A stretch of 45,340 bases of DNA from UBA7703 sp034926785 (GCA_034926785.1 JAYFQU010000011.1:1-45340); one strand, 5' to 3'. Shown: positions 33,358-42,634, counted from the first letter of the stretch. Numbers and translations: made by a program. The notes: generated by a model not told the origin, from the letters alone.

Positions 33358-34584
33358 TCAGCCAATATGGAACTGCTGGCGGATGGCATCCGCCGCGCGG
33401 ACGGCATGGATGCTCTCCACGCAGAACTCGATCCGTGTTTCGCTGGTGGTGATCAGCCAGATATGGATGCCTTCCTTGCGCAAGGTTGAGAAAAGCTGCG
33501 AGGCGACGCCGTGCTGCAGCGCCATTCCGGAGCCTTCCAGCGTGAGCTTGCTCAGGTCGTCCTTGGTGCGGATGGTACAACCGTAGCCGTTGCGCGTGAG
33601 TTCGTTGATGGCATTAAGCGCCTCGGAGAGGTCGCCTTCGTTCAGCGAAAAGCCGATGCTCAAACTCTGTTCATCCGGCTCGGAGCAGGCGATCATATCC
33701 ACAAACACGCCGTGGTTTGCGATAACGTCGAACACGCGGGAAGCAAACGCATCCTCTTTTGCAAACGAGCGGATGATGACCACCGCCTGGCTTTCCAGAG
33801 AAAACAGGCGAGAGGCGCCCTCGTGTTCGCTGAACACATTTTTCATGTTGTAGAGGCCGCTTTGCCTGCCGGCAAGGAAACGCGCGGCGCGCAGCGCACC
33901 CTGCGCAAACACCTGCTTACTGAACGCGCGATGAGAAATCTCGATAATCTCGTCGTTTCCGATGAACTGCACCTGATGTTCGCCGACCACCGTGCCGCCG
34001 CGAATGGAGTGGATACCAATTTCGTTGTCCGTACGGCGCTTGTTTTTTTCATGCCGTCCGTAGACGAACTCCTCATCCTCCGGCGAGATGGAGGCGACAG
34101 CGTTGGCAAGCATCAGCGCGGTTCCGCTGGGACTATCCACCTTCTTACGGTGATGCGTTTCAATGATCTCCACGTCGAAACTGGAGCCGAGGGTAGAGGC
34201 GGCGAGCTGGACAAGCTCCACCTGAAGATTGACGCCGAGCGACATATTGCCCGTTTGAAACACCGGGATGCGTTCGGAAGCAGAGCGAAGGAGCTTTAAC
34301 TCCCGTTCGCCAAGTCCGGTGGTGCCGATGACGACCGGCGTCTTTTTCTCCAGCGCATAGCGAAGGATATCCGGTGTGGTCGCCGGGATGGAAAAGTCGA
34401 CGATGACGTCCGCCTTTTCCCGCACTTCGTCCAGCGTTTTATAAACGGGACAGGCAAATGCGGTTGTGCAGTCAAAGGGGTCAACGCCCGCAACAGCGGA
34501 AAAAGCGCCGTTCTGCGCTTGAATAGCGGCATACACGGCGCGTCCCATCTGACCGCAGATTCCGTTGATGATAACAGAAATCAT
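33358..34584 (-). CDS. dapB: 4-hydroxy-tetrahydrodipicolinate reductase with C-terminal ACT-like regulatory extension
   Basis: A 408-residue protein, about 150 residues longer than normal DapB. Residues 1-250 are a full DapB: dinucleotide motif NGICGQMG (7-14), GTTG near 87-90, catalytic region ETHHRKKVDSPSGTA (142-156) and the end GLYNMKNVF. Residues about 265-408 resemble the paired ACT domains of aspartokinase: first VVIIRSFAKEDAFASRVFDVI, then TLEGSGMALQHGVASQLFSTLRKEGIHIWLITTSE (two blocks, about 268-288 and 348-382). The fusion could let lysine or threonine control DapB. Frame is clean, no stop or frameshift at the junction. ATG follows GGGAGGA; 31 bp behind dapA. Confidence 0.92.
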   Translation of the reverse strand: MISVIINGICGQMGRAVYAAIQAQNGAFSAVAGVDPFDCTTAFACPVYKTLDEVREKADVIVDFSIPATTPDILRYALEKKTPVVIGTTGLGERELKLLRSASERIPVFQTGNMSLGVNLQVELVQLAASTLGSSFDVEIIETHHRKKVDSPSGTALMLANAVASISPEDEEFVYGRHEKNKRRTDNEIGIHSIRGGTVVGEHQVQFIGNDEIIEISHRAFSKQVFAQGALRAARFLAGRQSGLYNMKNVFSEHEGASRLFSLESQAVVIIRSFAKEDAFASRVFDVIANHGVFVDMIACSEPDEQSLSIGFSLNEGDLSEALNAINELTRNGYGCTIRTKDDLSKLTLEGSGMALQHGVASQLFSTLRKEGIHIWLITTSETRIEFCVESIHAVRAADAIRQQFHIG

Positions 34585-34614
34585 GTAAGTCCTCCCGATG
34601 ATGATAGCAGGGGG

Positions 34615-35490
34615 TTAAATCAGTTCATACCCTTTCAGGGTTTCCTCAATCAGACGCATGCTCGCGGGAGAGGGCTCCACCAGCGGCAGGCGAACATCCG
34701 GTTCACAGAGCTGCATGAGCCCCATCATGGCCTTGAGCGGGATCGGGTTGACCTCGCAGAACGCGGCTTTCCAGATCGGGATAAGCTGCAGCTGCAGCTG
34801 GCGCGCGAGCTGGAGATCCCCTTTAAAGAAGGAATCGCAAAGCGCATGCATTTCGCCAGGCACGATGTTTGCGATGGTGGAGATGACGCCTTTGCCGCCA
34901 ATGCTCAGCACGGGCAGCACATGATCGTCGTTTCCGCTGTAGATATCGCACTGCGGGCAGAGCGCGGCGATGTTGACAATCTGCTCAATATTGCCGCTGG
35001 CCTCCTTGGTCCCGACGATGTTTTCGTGCGTGCAGAGCTCCGCCATGGTCTGCGGGAGCACATTCAGACCGGTTCTGCCGGGCACATTATAGACGAGAAT
35101 CGGGGTATCCACGGCGTCTGCAACCGTGAAATAGTGGCGAACCAAGCCCGCTTGCGTGGTCTTGTTGTAGTATGGGGTGACGACGAGCAGCCCGTCCACG
35201 CCGATTGCCTCGGCGGATTTGCTGTTGGAGATTACCTCTTCGGTGTTATTTCCACCAGTGCTGGCGATGACCGGAACGCGACCATTGACGCGCTCCACAA
35301 CGAACTGAATGACGCTCAGCCGCTCATCGAGCGAGAGCGTGGAGCTCTCGCCGGTGGTGGCGGCGCAGACGATTGCGTCCGTATGGTTTGCAATCTGCAG
35401 TTCGATCAGCCGGGTAAATGCCGTAAAATCAACCGACCCGTTTTGAAAAGGGGTAACGATTGCGACGGCGCTGCCGCGAAAGATAGACAT
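34615..35490 (-). CDS. dapA: 4-hydroxy-tetrahydrodipicolinate synthase
   Basis: A 291-residue class I aldolase condensing pyruvate with aspartate semialdehyde, first committed step of lysine/DAP synthesis. Active-site residues are visible: TTGES (45-49), YNVPGRTG with Tyr134, and the Schiff-base lysine in GTKEAS (K162). GGGAGG precedes the start. Second gene of asd-dapA-dapB; six bases separate it from asd. Confidence 0.96.
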   Translation of the reverse strand: MSIFRGSAVAIVTPFQNGSVDFTAFTRLIELQIANHTDAIVCAATTGESSTLSLDERLSVIQFVVERVNGRVPVIASTGGNNTEEVISNSKSAEAIGVDGLLVVTPYYNKTTQAGLVRHYFTVADAVDTPILVYNVPGRTGLNVLPQTMAELCTHENIVGTKEASGNIEQIVNIAALCPQCDIYSGNDDHVLPVLSIGGKGVISTIANIVPGEMHALCDSFFKGDLQLARQLQLQLIPIWKAAFCEVNPIPLKAMMGLMQLCEPDVRLPLVEPSPASMRLIEETLKGYELI

Positions 35491-35496
35491 AAGCGA

Positions 35497-36504
35497 TTAC
35501 GCCTCCCATTGACGAATAAGTTCCTGGGCAATCTGCACGGCGTTGGTTGCCGCGCCCTTTCGAATGTTGTCCGCAACGCACCAGAAGTTGATTCCGTTTT
35601 CCACGGAGAAGTCGCGGCGGAGACGGCCCACATAGACGGGGTCGGTGTCCGCGGCATAGATCGGCATGGGGTAGAGTCCCTTTGACGGATCGTCCTGTAC
35701 AATCAGGCCCTCGGTATTTTCCCAGAGTGCGCGGATATCCGCAATCTCAAACGGTCTTTCGAGTTCAACATTGATGCTCTCGCTGTGGCCGTGGAAGACC
35801 GGAACGCGAACGGTGGTCGCCGTGACGCGAAGATTCGGCAGGTCGAGAATCTTTCTGGACTCGTCGATCATCTTCTGCTCTTCCTTGGTGTAGCCGGTGT
35901 CGAGAAATACGTCGATCTGCGGCAGAATGTTGCCCGCGATAGGGTGCGGGAACTTTTTGGGTGCGTCGCCCTTTAGTCCGTTTTCCAGATCGCTGTAGCC
36001 GCCCATGCCCGCGCCGGAGACGGCCTGATAGGTGGAATAGACTACACGCTTGAGACCATACTTGACTGCGAGGGGCTTGAGCGCCACCATCGCCTGTATG
36101 GTGGAGCAGTTCGGGTTTGCAATGATGCCCTTCTTTTTATATTCGGGGATGGCGTATGCATTTACTTCCGGGACGACAAGCGGGACGTCCGGATCCATGC
36201 GCCATGTGCTGGAGTTATCGATGACCACCGCTCCGGAAGCTGCGACGATGGGGGCAAAGGTCTTTGAGGTGCCGCCGCCGGCGGAAAAGAGCGCGATATC
36301 AACACCAAGATCTTGAAAAGCGTCTTCGGTCAGTTCACGTACGGTGTGTTTCTTCCCCATGAAATCGACGGTAGTGCCCGCGCTGCGCGCGGATGCAAAG
36401 AGGAAGTATTCCGACGCAGGAAGTTTACGCTCTTCCAGTACGCGGAGAAACATTCTGCCGACCATGCCTGTGGCCCCGACAACTGCGATCTTGTACTGTT
36501 TCAT
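35497..36504 (-). CDS. asd: Aspartate-semialdehyde dehydrogenase
   Basis: A 335-residue NADP enzyme reducing aspartyl phosphate to aspartate semialdehyde. NADP motif GATGMVGRMF (10-19), SAGGGTS (74-80), catalytic Cys133 in NPNCSTIQ and the region HGHSESI. I chose ATG at 36504, matching the family N-terminus KQYKIAVVGATG. No good ribosome binding site is directly upstream; AAGAAAGG lies about 40 bases away, beyond a leader hairpin, with TTG at 36543 next to it as an alternative start adding 13 residues. Confidence 0.93.
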   Translation of the reverse strand: MKQYKIAVVGATGMVGRMFLRVLEERKLPASEYFLFASARSAGTTVDFMGKKHTVRELTEDAFQDLGVDIALFSAGGGTSKTFAPIVAASGAVVIDNSSTWRMDPDVPLVVPEVNAYAIPEYKKKGIIANPNCSTIQAMVALKPLAVKYGLKRVVYSTYQAVSGAGMGGYSDLENGLKGDAPKKFPHPIAGNILPQIDVFLDTGYTKEEQKMIDESRKILDLPNLRVTATTVRVPVFHGHSESINVELERPFEIADIRALWENTEGLIVQDDPSKGLYPMPIYAADTDPVYVGRLRRDFSVENGINFWCVADNIRKGAATNAVQIAQELIRQWEA

Positions 36505-36563
36505 GTTGAGCTGTGTTTGCGTTCGTGTCCAGATGGAACGCAACCTTTCTTATAGTTAGACTG

Positions 36564-36592
36564 ATTTTAATAAATATTCATTGTTTTGTCAA
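36564..36592 (-). promoter_or_regulatory. Promoter of the asd-dapA-dapB operon
   Basis: On the minus strand a perfect TTGACA (complement of 36587-36592), exactly 17 bp, then TAAAAT (complement of 36564-36569). One of the strongest promoters in the window. The leader from about 36557 contains an 8-bp hairpin TTGCGTTC / GAACGCAA (36543-36517) between a Shine-Dalgarno-like AAGAAAGG and the asd ATG. Confidence 0.75.
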
Positions 36593-36622
36593 ATCAGATC
36601 AACGATATTATAGGATATATAT

Positions 36623-36651
36623 TTGCGATGGCGCGCATTCTGATGTACAAT
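36623..36651 (+). promoter_or_regulatory. Promoter of the methyltransferase-hslO-apgM run
   Basis: TTGCGA (36623-36628), 17-bp spacer, TACAAT (36646-36651). It diverges from the asd promoter. The leader of about 105 nt includes an 8-bp inverted repeat TATGAATA / TATTCATA near 36685-36720 but no recognisable riboswitch. Confidence 0.6.
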
Positions 36652-36762
36652 AAAAAACTGAACACGTATGCGCGGAATGTATGAATACTCTATGAACGAC
36701 GGTGGATATTCATATATCATTTGCGCTGTTGCATCCAGGCGGGACGAGGTGTGCTTTTTAAC

Positions 36763-37545
36763 ATGGCGGTGGCATATGGCAAATTTGCGGCTGTGTATGA
36801 CCGGCTCATGGCGGACGTTGACTACGACGTATGGGCGCGGTATCTTCTCGTACTGCTGAAAGAAGCGGGCGTTCAGCTGGGGGATGCGGTGCTAGACTGC
36901 GCCTGCGGCACGGGTGAAATCACCCTTCGCCTGCAACGGGAAGGATACGTGCTCACAGGCGCGGATCGTTCGGAAGAGATGCTGGAGGTTGCGCAGCAAA
37001 AAGCGCGAAAAGCGGGGCAGAGGATCCCGTTTATCTGCCAAGACATGCGTAACATCGCTCTCCACAAGCCCGTTTCCGCCATCACCTGCGCCTGCGACGG
37101 GGTGAACTATCTGCTCTCGGATGCGGATGTGGAGCAGTTTTTCGCTGGCGCATATCATGCGCTGAAAGAGGGGGGCTTGCTGCTGTTTGATGTGTCCAGC
37201 GCATATAAGCTGCAACAGATCCTCGGCAATCAAACCTACGGCGAGGATGGGCGGGATTGCACCTATCTCTGGCAGAACTGCTATGACCCGAAGTCGGGGT
37301 TGCTGGAGATGCGGCTCGCATTCTTTCAGCCGGACGGACAGGGGAAGTATACGCGCTTTGACGAACGGCATATCCAGCGCGCGCACCAAACGGATGATCT
37401 GGCAAGAGCATTGGCGCGCGCCGGATTTACGGTGGTAGGAATCTATGACGCTTTTACGACGGGGCAACCGACGGAGACAAGCGAACGGATTCAATTTGCC
37501 GCGCGAAAAGGCACGGCGGGAACAAACAAAAACAATAAACAATAA
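36763..37545 (+). CDS. Class I SAM-dependent methyltransferase
   Basis: A 260-residue Rossmann-type methyltransferase. It opens MAVAYGKFAAVYDRLMADVDYD; motif I VLDCACGTGEITLRL (about 44-58), acidic end of strand 2 in LTGADRSEEML, and motif IV CACDGVNYLLS. Type is the general methyltransferase domain 25; substrate unknown. Start at 36763 has GAGGTG eleven bases upstream. First gene of a plus-strand run of five genes. Confidence 0.87.
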   Translation: MAVAYGKFAAVYDRLMADVDYDVWARYLLVLLKEAGVQLGDAVLDCACGTGEITLRLQREGYVLTGADRSEEMLEVAQQKARKAGQRIPFICQDMRNIALHKPVSAITCACDGVNYLLSDADVEQFFAGAYHALKEGGLLLFDVSSAYKLQQILGNQTYGEDGRDCTYLWQNCYDPKSGLLEMRLAFFQPDGQGKYTRFDERHIQRAHQTDDLARALARAGFTVVGIYDAFTTGQPTETSERIQFAARKGTAGTNKNNKQ

Positions 37546-37567
37546 AGAAAGAGAACCAATTATCAGA

Positions 37568-38506
37568 ATGAACGGCAATATTTTACGATACAAACCCGAA
37601 CGAAAGGATCGATTGATCCAATGTGTCGCGGCGGATGGTATGGTGCGCGTCGCTTTTGTGGATGGAACAAACCTGGTTCAGGAGGCAAGCCGCGTACATC
37701 ATCTCTCCCGCGTGGCGACCGCCGCCCTGGGCAGGCAGTTGATGATGAGCGTTATTATGGCGGCTGACTTAAAAGGAGAAAACGACCTTGTTTCCACCAT
37801 CATCAAAGGCGATGGCCCTGCGGGCAGCATGATCTGCACAGGGAACAGCAGGCTTGAAGTCAAGGGATCTGTGACCAATGGGGACATCGAACTGCCCCTG
37901 AAGGAAAATGGCAAGCTTGATGTAGGCGGTTTTGTCGGGCATGCGGGCAAACTTTCCGTGGTCAGCGATCTGGGGTTAAAAGAACCGTATGTTGGTCTAT
38001 GCAACCTTGTTTCCGGCGAGGTGGCAATCGATTTTGCAAACTATTATGCAACCAGCCTGCAAAGGCCCGCGCTGGTCTATCTCGGCGTCCGCGAACGCGC
38101 GGAAACCGGCGAGGTGCGCGCCGCGGCGGGCGTATTCGCCGAACCGCTGCCCGGATGCCCGGACGAGATAATCGATCTGTTACAGACAAAGGGCGAGGAA
38201 GTCATGCATTTTTCCGAACGCCTTGACGCGGGAGAAACGCCGGAGGATTTGCTGGAGGACATGTTTGGCGAGCTTGGATTGACCTATGCCGGAGAGCGCG
38301 AACCGATCTATCGCTGCGACTGCTCGCGCGAGAGAACCGAGCGCGCGCTGATCTCGCTTGGATTTGACGAACTCACGGACATGGCGGAAAAAGATCACGG
38401 CGCGGAGCTGACCTGCCGGTTTTGCGACAAGGTGTATCAGTTTACCGAAGAGGATTTGCGTGCGCTGTTAAAAACGGCGACGGCGAGAGAAGATGAAGAC
38501 GAATAA
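37568..38506 (+). CDS. hslO: Redox-regulated chaperone Hsp33
   Basis: A 312-residue cytoplasmic holdase activated by oxidation. The C-terminal zinc switch is intact: CDC (in YRCDCSRE) and CRFC (in ELTCRFCDKVYQF), about 30 residues apart. The N-terminal domain opens GNILRYKPERKDRLIQCVAADGMVR and has the family core GGFVGHAGKLSVVSDLGLK. Only a weak AAAGAAAGAG precedes the start. It starts 22 bp after the methyltransferase stop and overlaps the next gene by 14 bp. Confidence 0.94.
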   Translation: MNGNILRYKPERKDRLIQCVAADGMVRVAFVDGTNLVQEASRVHHLSRVATAALGRQLMMSVIMAADLKGENDLVSTIIKGDGPAGSMICTGNSRLEVKGSVTNGDIELPLKENGKLDVGGFVGHAGKLSVVSDLGLKEPYVGLCNLVSGEVAIDFANYYATSLQRPALVYLGVRERAETGEVRAAAGVFAEPLPGCPDEIIDLLQTKGEEVMHFSERLDAGETPEDLLEDMFGELGLTYAGEREPIYRCDCSRERTERALISLGFDELTDMAEKDHGAELTCRFCDKVYQFTEEDLRALLKTATAREDEDE

Positions 38507-40214
38507 TACAGGAAAAGTGATTCCATTTTCCCAGAACGCTACGTTCTATCTCAAACGCGGCGCGAAGGAACTGGAGAAAAATGATCTCTTCGCGGCGATT
38601 GCAAAATACCGCGAGGCATATGAGCGCGCGCCGGAGGATCCGGAGATTGCCATTGCACTGGCTGAGATTCTCAGCCAGATGCAGCGTTTTGAGGAGAGTA
38701 ACCGCATCTTGATTCAACTCATGGCGGACAGCGAGGAAACACCGCCGGAATGCTACTTTGGTTTGGCTTGCAACTATTTTGGCCTGCAGGACTTTGACAG
38801 CGCGGCGGATAGTCTGGAAGATTATTTGGATGCGGAGCCGGACGGGGATTTTGCCGCGGATGCGGAGGATTTTCTCGACCTCATTGACGACGATGAGGCT
38901 ATGTTCGAAACTACCGGGCTCCGTACGGATGACGATTACGAGGACAACGCTGTCTGTCATTTTGCGCGCTCGCTGCTGGCGAGCTCGGAGACTGCCTATG
39001 CAATTGAGGAGCTGGAGCACCGGTTGGGGCAGTCCCCCAAATCCGTCAAGGTGCGCGAGCAACTCGCCATCGCGTATTTCATTGCAAACCGACGGGATGA
39101 GGCAAAGAAGCTGGCCAACACGTTGCTTGCAGAAAATCCGAAGAGTGTGTTGCCAAACTGCACGCTTGCACTGGCGGACATTGAGGAAGGGAACCGTATC
39201 GCGGCAAACGCGCGGTTGGACGAAATCACGTCGCTGCATGCGCTGGACCCGGAGGAACTGCATAGCGTTGCGGTACTGCAACTGGACTTGGAACGCTATG
39301 CGGATGCGGAAAAGACGCTCACGCAGATGCAATATCTCCTGCCATACGATGAAAATGTGCTGCACAAATTCGGGTATGCGCGGTTTATGCAGGGCGACGC
39401 GGAGGGGGCGAAGGCTCTCTATCGAAAACTCTTGCGCATAGATCCGCATGACACCGTCGCAAAATATTATTTAAATCAGTGCAAGCATGCCGAAGGCGCG
39501 GGTAAGCGCTCCGCCGCGAAATGGATGATCCCCTATCAGGTGCCGTTTGGCGAGGCGTTTCGGCGACTCAATCACATTAACCGCATGCTGGCGCTGCCGC
39601 ATGACGAGCTGTATCATACGTGGCTGGAGGATGATTCGTTTCGGGATATGCTCCTCTGGGCGGTGACCCTCTCCGACATGCGCGTAAAAAGGAGCATGCT
39701 CTCGCTCGTGTTTACCTTTGGAGACCATTTCTCCGAGCGAATCCTGCGTGATTTTCTGTTGCGTACCGATCAGCCGGACGAGCTCAAACGCGCGGTGTTT
39801 GGTATGCTCAAGCATCTGGACGCAAAAGAGCCGTATATGGCATATCTTAACGGCAGATGGATCAAAGGGCGCGTCAATATGATCGAGCTGGACTATAAGC
39901 TGCCGGCCTCGTATGAAAGCGTCATGCAACTCATGATGCAATATATGCTGGGCAACTGCCGCGAGGAATGCGCAACCGAAGCCGCGCACATCTTTAAACG
40001 CTATATTGAGAGCCTGGATCAGAAGTTTCCGCGCATCTCGGCAGCGCAGGAGCTTTCCTTCGCCGCCGCGCTCGAATATCTCGGCAGGCTTTCCTGCGGG
40101 GAGACGGTGTCGGAGGAAGAGATCGGCGAGGTCTACCGCGTGACCAAGTCCCGATTAAGAAACGCGTTGGTCAAGTTGAAACCGTTTGCCGAAACGCCGG
40201 AGGAGGACGCATGA
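38493..40214 (+). CDS. TPR-repeat protein of unknown function
   Basis: A 573-residue soluble protein with several tetratricopeptide repeats, for example AAIAKYREAYERAPEDPEIA (about 34-53), FDSAADSLEDYLDAEPDGDF, RDEAKKLANTLLAENPKSV and AEGAKALYRKLLRIDPHD. The C-terminal half (about 330-573) is a helical region not recognised, without repeats. No signal peptide or membrane helix. The start is inside the hslO end and the stop overlaps the RNA methyltransferase start, so it is made together with them. Likely a scaffold; the target is unknown. Confidence 0.8.
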   Translation: MKTNNTGKVIPFSQNATFYLKRGAKELEKNDLFAAIAKYREAYERAPEDPEIAIALAEILSQMQRFEESNRILIQLMADSEETPPECYFGLACNYFGLQDFDSAADSLEDYLDAEPDGDFAADAEDFLDLIDDDEAMFETTGLRTDDDYEDNAVCHFARSLLASSETAYAIEELEHRLGQSPKSVKVREQLAIAYFIANRRDEAKKLANTLLAENPKSVLPNCTLALADIEEGNRIAANARLDEITSLHALDPEELHSVAVLQLDLERYADAEKTLTQMQYLLPYDENVLHKFGYARFMQGDAEGAKALYRKLLRIDPHDTVAKYYLNQCKHAEGAGKRSAAKWMIPYQVPFGEAFRRLNHINRMLALPHDELYHTWLEDDSFRDMLLWAVTLSDMRVKRSMLSLVFTFGDHFSERILRDFLLRTDQPDELKRAVFGMLKHLDAKEPYMAYLNGRWIKGRVNMIELDYKLPASYESVMQLMMQYMLGNCREECATEAAHIFKRYIESLDQKFPRISAAQELSFAAALEYLGRLSCGETVSEEEIGEVYRVTKSRLRNALVKLKPFAETPEEDA

Positions 40215-41323
40215 AGTTTTACGCAACCTGTAAGCTGGGGCTGGAGTCCCTCGTAACGCGCCAGCTGCACGATCTGGATATTGAAGTTGTCGAAACGGCG
40301 GATGCGCGCGTTGCGTTTTCCGGAGGGGTGGAGACGATGGTGAAGGCGCTGCTCTGGCTGCGCACAGCGGAGCGCGTGCTGCTCGTCGTAGAGGAATTTG
40401 ACGCCGAGACATTTGATGAATTGTTTGAAAAGACAAAAGCCGTGCGCTGGAAACAGTATCTCAAGCCGGAGTCGTTTATTCATGTCACGGGGAAGTCGGC
40501 AAAGAGCACGCTCTTCTCCGTCAGCGATTGCCAGAGCATCGTAAAAAAAGCGATGATCGAAAGCTTGAAGGCCGGGTATCGCACACAGGTCATCCCCGAA
40601 GGCGGAGATGAGATTATCGTCGAGGTTGGCATTTTGCGGAACCATGTTTCGCTCTGCCTGGATTGCTGTGGCGCCGGGCTTTCGAGAAGGGGTTATCGCA
40701 CCTATAACGTCGCAGCGCCGCTCTCCGAAACACTTGGCGCGGGCATCGTGATGCTGTCCCGCTTTCGGCCGGACAATACGCTGATTGACCCCATGTGCGG
40801 CAGCGGTACCATGCCCATCGAGGCGGCGATGATTGCGCAGAACATTGCGCCGGGGCTTTCCCGCTCATTTGCGGCGGAAAGCTGGTGGTTTTTCGATCAG
40901 GGCGTTTGGGCGCGGGAGCGTCAGAACGCCGCGGATGCGAGGACCAATCAGAAGATTGATGTGCGCGGGTTTGATCTTGACGAGCGCAGCATCGACCTAT
41001 GCAAAAAACACGCGAAAAAAGCAGGGGTTTTCTGCGACTGGCGCGTACAGAACATTAAGGACTTTTCTGTTTCGGAGCCGAGCGGCATCATCGTCTGCAA
41101 CCCGCCGTATGGTGAGCGGCTGATGGAGAAGGACGATGCAAAGACGCTCTACCGCCTGATGCGGCGCGTGTTTTCGCCCTATCCCGGCTGGAGCGTCAAT
41201 GTGTTCTCCGGCATGCGTGAGTTTGAGACGGTCTACGGACAGCGCGCGGACAAACGCAGAAAGCTGACAAACGGCGGCATGCCCTGCACGCTGTATCAAT
41301 ACTTTGGAGTAAGGGACGTATGA
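40211..41323 (+). CDS. THUMP-domain class I RNA methyltransferase (RlmL/YpsC type)
   Basis: A 370-residue enzyme methylating an RNA base at N2 of guanine in homologues. N-terminal FYATCKLGLESLVTRQL, THUMP domain about 45-155, then the catalytic domain with DPMCGSGTMPIEAAMIAQNIAPG (about 197-219), FDLDERSIDLCKKHAKKAG and the NPPYGER catalytic loop. It corresponds to the N-terminal half of enteric RlmKL. ATGA overlaps on both sides link it with the TPR gene and apgM. Confidence 0.92.
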   Translation: MKFYATCKLGLESLVTRQLHDLDIEVVETADARVAFSGGVETMVKALLWLRTAERVLLVVEEFDAETFDELFEKTKAVRWKQYLKPESFIHVTGKSAKSTLFSVSDCQSIVKKAMIESLKAGYRTQVIPEGGDEIIVEVGILRNHVSLCLDCCGAGLSRRGYRTYNVAAPLSETLGAGIVMLSRFRPDNTLIDPMCGSGTMPIEAAMIAQNIAPGLSRSFAAESWWFFDQGVWARERQNAADARTNQKIDVRGFDLDERSIDLCKKHAKKAGVFCDWRVQNIKDFSVSEPSGIIVCNPPYGERLMEKDDAKTLYRLMRRVFSPYPGWSVNVFSGMREFETVYGQRADKRRKLTNGGMPCTLYQYFGVRDV

Positions 41324-42528
41324 AATTTGCGGTAATCCTTGGCGATGGCATGGCCGACTGGCCTGTGGAAGAGCTAGGCGGAAAAACACCTTTGGATGCG
41401 GCGCATCATCCCGTGATGGATCAGCTCGCGAGCGACGGAGAATTCGGGCTGGTAAAAACGGTGCCGGATGGCATGAAACCCGGCAGCGACACGGCGAACC
41501 TCTCCGTATTCGGCTATGATCCCAAACGGTATTATTCGGGCAGATCGCCTCTGGAAGCCGCCAGTCTTGGCATTCCGCTGGTGGAGACCGATGTGACCTA
41601 CCGCTGCAATCTGGTGACGTTGTCGGGGGAAGCGGACATCGCGGACACGACGATGCTGGACTACAGCGCGGGCGAGATCTCCACGGAGGAAGCGCGAGAA
41701 CTCATTCTGTTTCTGGATGAACGGCTTGCGGGTGAACAAGCTAGGCTCTATCCAGGATTTTCCTATCGGCACTGCTTGGTGCTCAACTGCGCGGACACAG
41801 GCGCGGAATTGATGCCGCCGCACGATTTCTCCGGCAAGCCCGTTGCGGGCAGACTGCCGCAAGGCGCCAACGCCAGGCTTCTGATGCGCTGGATGACGGA
41901 AGCGCATTTGCTGCTCAAGGATCATCCTGTCAACCAAAGGCGCGTTGCCGCTGGGCAGAACCCCGCCAACGCCATCTGGTTTTGGGGCGAGGGCAGAAAA
42001 CCGACGCTGACGCCGTTTTTTAAGAAGACGGGATTAAGGGGAGCTGTGATCTCCGCGGTCGATCTGATTCAGGGGATTGGCAGATGCGCGGAAATGGAGG
42101 TTGTAAAGGTAGAGGGCGCAACGGGCACCTACGAAACCAACTTTGCGGGCAAGGCTGCCGCGGCAATCAATGCTCTGTCTCGCGGGGCAGATTATGTCTA
42201 TCTTCACATCGAGGCGGCGGACGAGTGCGGGCACCACGGCCAGCTTAGAGAGAAGATCTATTCCATTGAGCAGATTGACGATACGGTATTAAAACCGATC
42301 TATGAGTATCTTGAGGGTACGGGGGAGGATTATGTGATTCTCGTGCTGCCGGATCATCCAACGCCGCTTCAGATTCGGACGCACTCGGCGGAGCCTGTGC
42401 CGTTTGCGCTGTATCGGAAGGGTGACTCGGCCGGCAAGGCGGTTCGATATACCGAAAACGACGCGAAGACGACCGGCGTGTTTATTGACACGGGATTTCA
42501 CTTAATCGATCGCATGCGCCATGTTTAA
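41320..42528 (+). CDS. apgM: Cofactor-independent phosphoglycerate mutase, archaeal type
   Basis: A 402-residue alkaline phosphatase superfamily enzyme interconverting 3- and 2-phosphoglycerate. It opens MKFAVILGDGMADWP with the metal-binding Asp9, the nucleophile serine is in GSDTANLSVFGYDP (Ser56), GRSPLEAASLGI follows, and C-terminal metal ligands are in HIEAADECGHHG and VLPDHPTP. This ApgM type is common in archaea and present in several anaerobic bacteria. ATGA overlap with the gene upstream. A related use, phosphonopyruvate decarboxylase-like or homoserine kinase-like, is less likely. Confidence 0.9.
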   Translation: MKFAVILGDGMADWPVEELGGKTPLDAAHHPVMDQLASDGEFGLVKTVPDGMKPGSDTANLSVFGYDPKRYYSGRSPLEAASLGIPLVETDVTYRCNLVTLSGEADIADTTMLDYSAGEISTEEARELILFLDERLAGEQARLYPGFSYRHCLVLNCADTGAELMPPHDFSGKPVAGRLPQGANARLLMRWMTEAHLLLKDHPVNQRRVAAGQNPANAIWFWGEGRKPTLTPFFKKTGLRGAVISAVDLIQGIGRCAEMEVVKVEGATGTYETNFAGKAAAAINALSRGADYVYLHIEAADECGHHGQLREKIYSIEQIDDTVLKPIYEYLEGTGEDYVILVLPDHPTPLQIRTHSAEPVPFALYRKGDSAGKAVRYTENDAKTTGVFIDTGFHLIDRMRHV

Positions 42529-42577
42529 CGGCGGGGGGAACCCCTGAAAAAACAGCGTGAAGAACGATAGAAAAGGC

Positions 42578-42606
42578 TTGCAAATTTGAGCGCATTCGTG
42601 TATCAT
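42578..42606 (+). promoter_or_regulatory. tRNA-Ser promoter
   Basis: TTGCAA (42578-42583), 17-bp spacer, TATCAT (42601-42606). The tRNA begins 29 bp after the -10. Confidence 0.65.
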
Positions 42607-42634
42607 ACACAATGCGTCCGAGAAAAAGAGCCGT

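Noticed and set aside
33199..33489. Plus-strand frames through the hairpin region into dapB
   Set aside because: They start inside a hairpin and continue antisense to dapB; no ribosome binding site.
36505..36600. Lysine riboswitch in front of asd
   Set aside because: The leader is about 50 nt, far too short for the L-box aptamer.
36668..36859. 63-codon frame in the leader of the methyltransferase gene
   Set aside because: It overlaps the methyltransferase start in another frame and has no ribosome binding site; a leader peptide role has no support.
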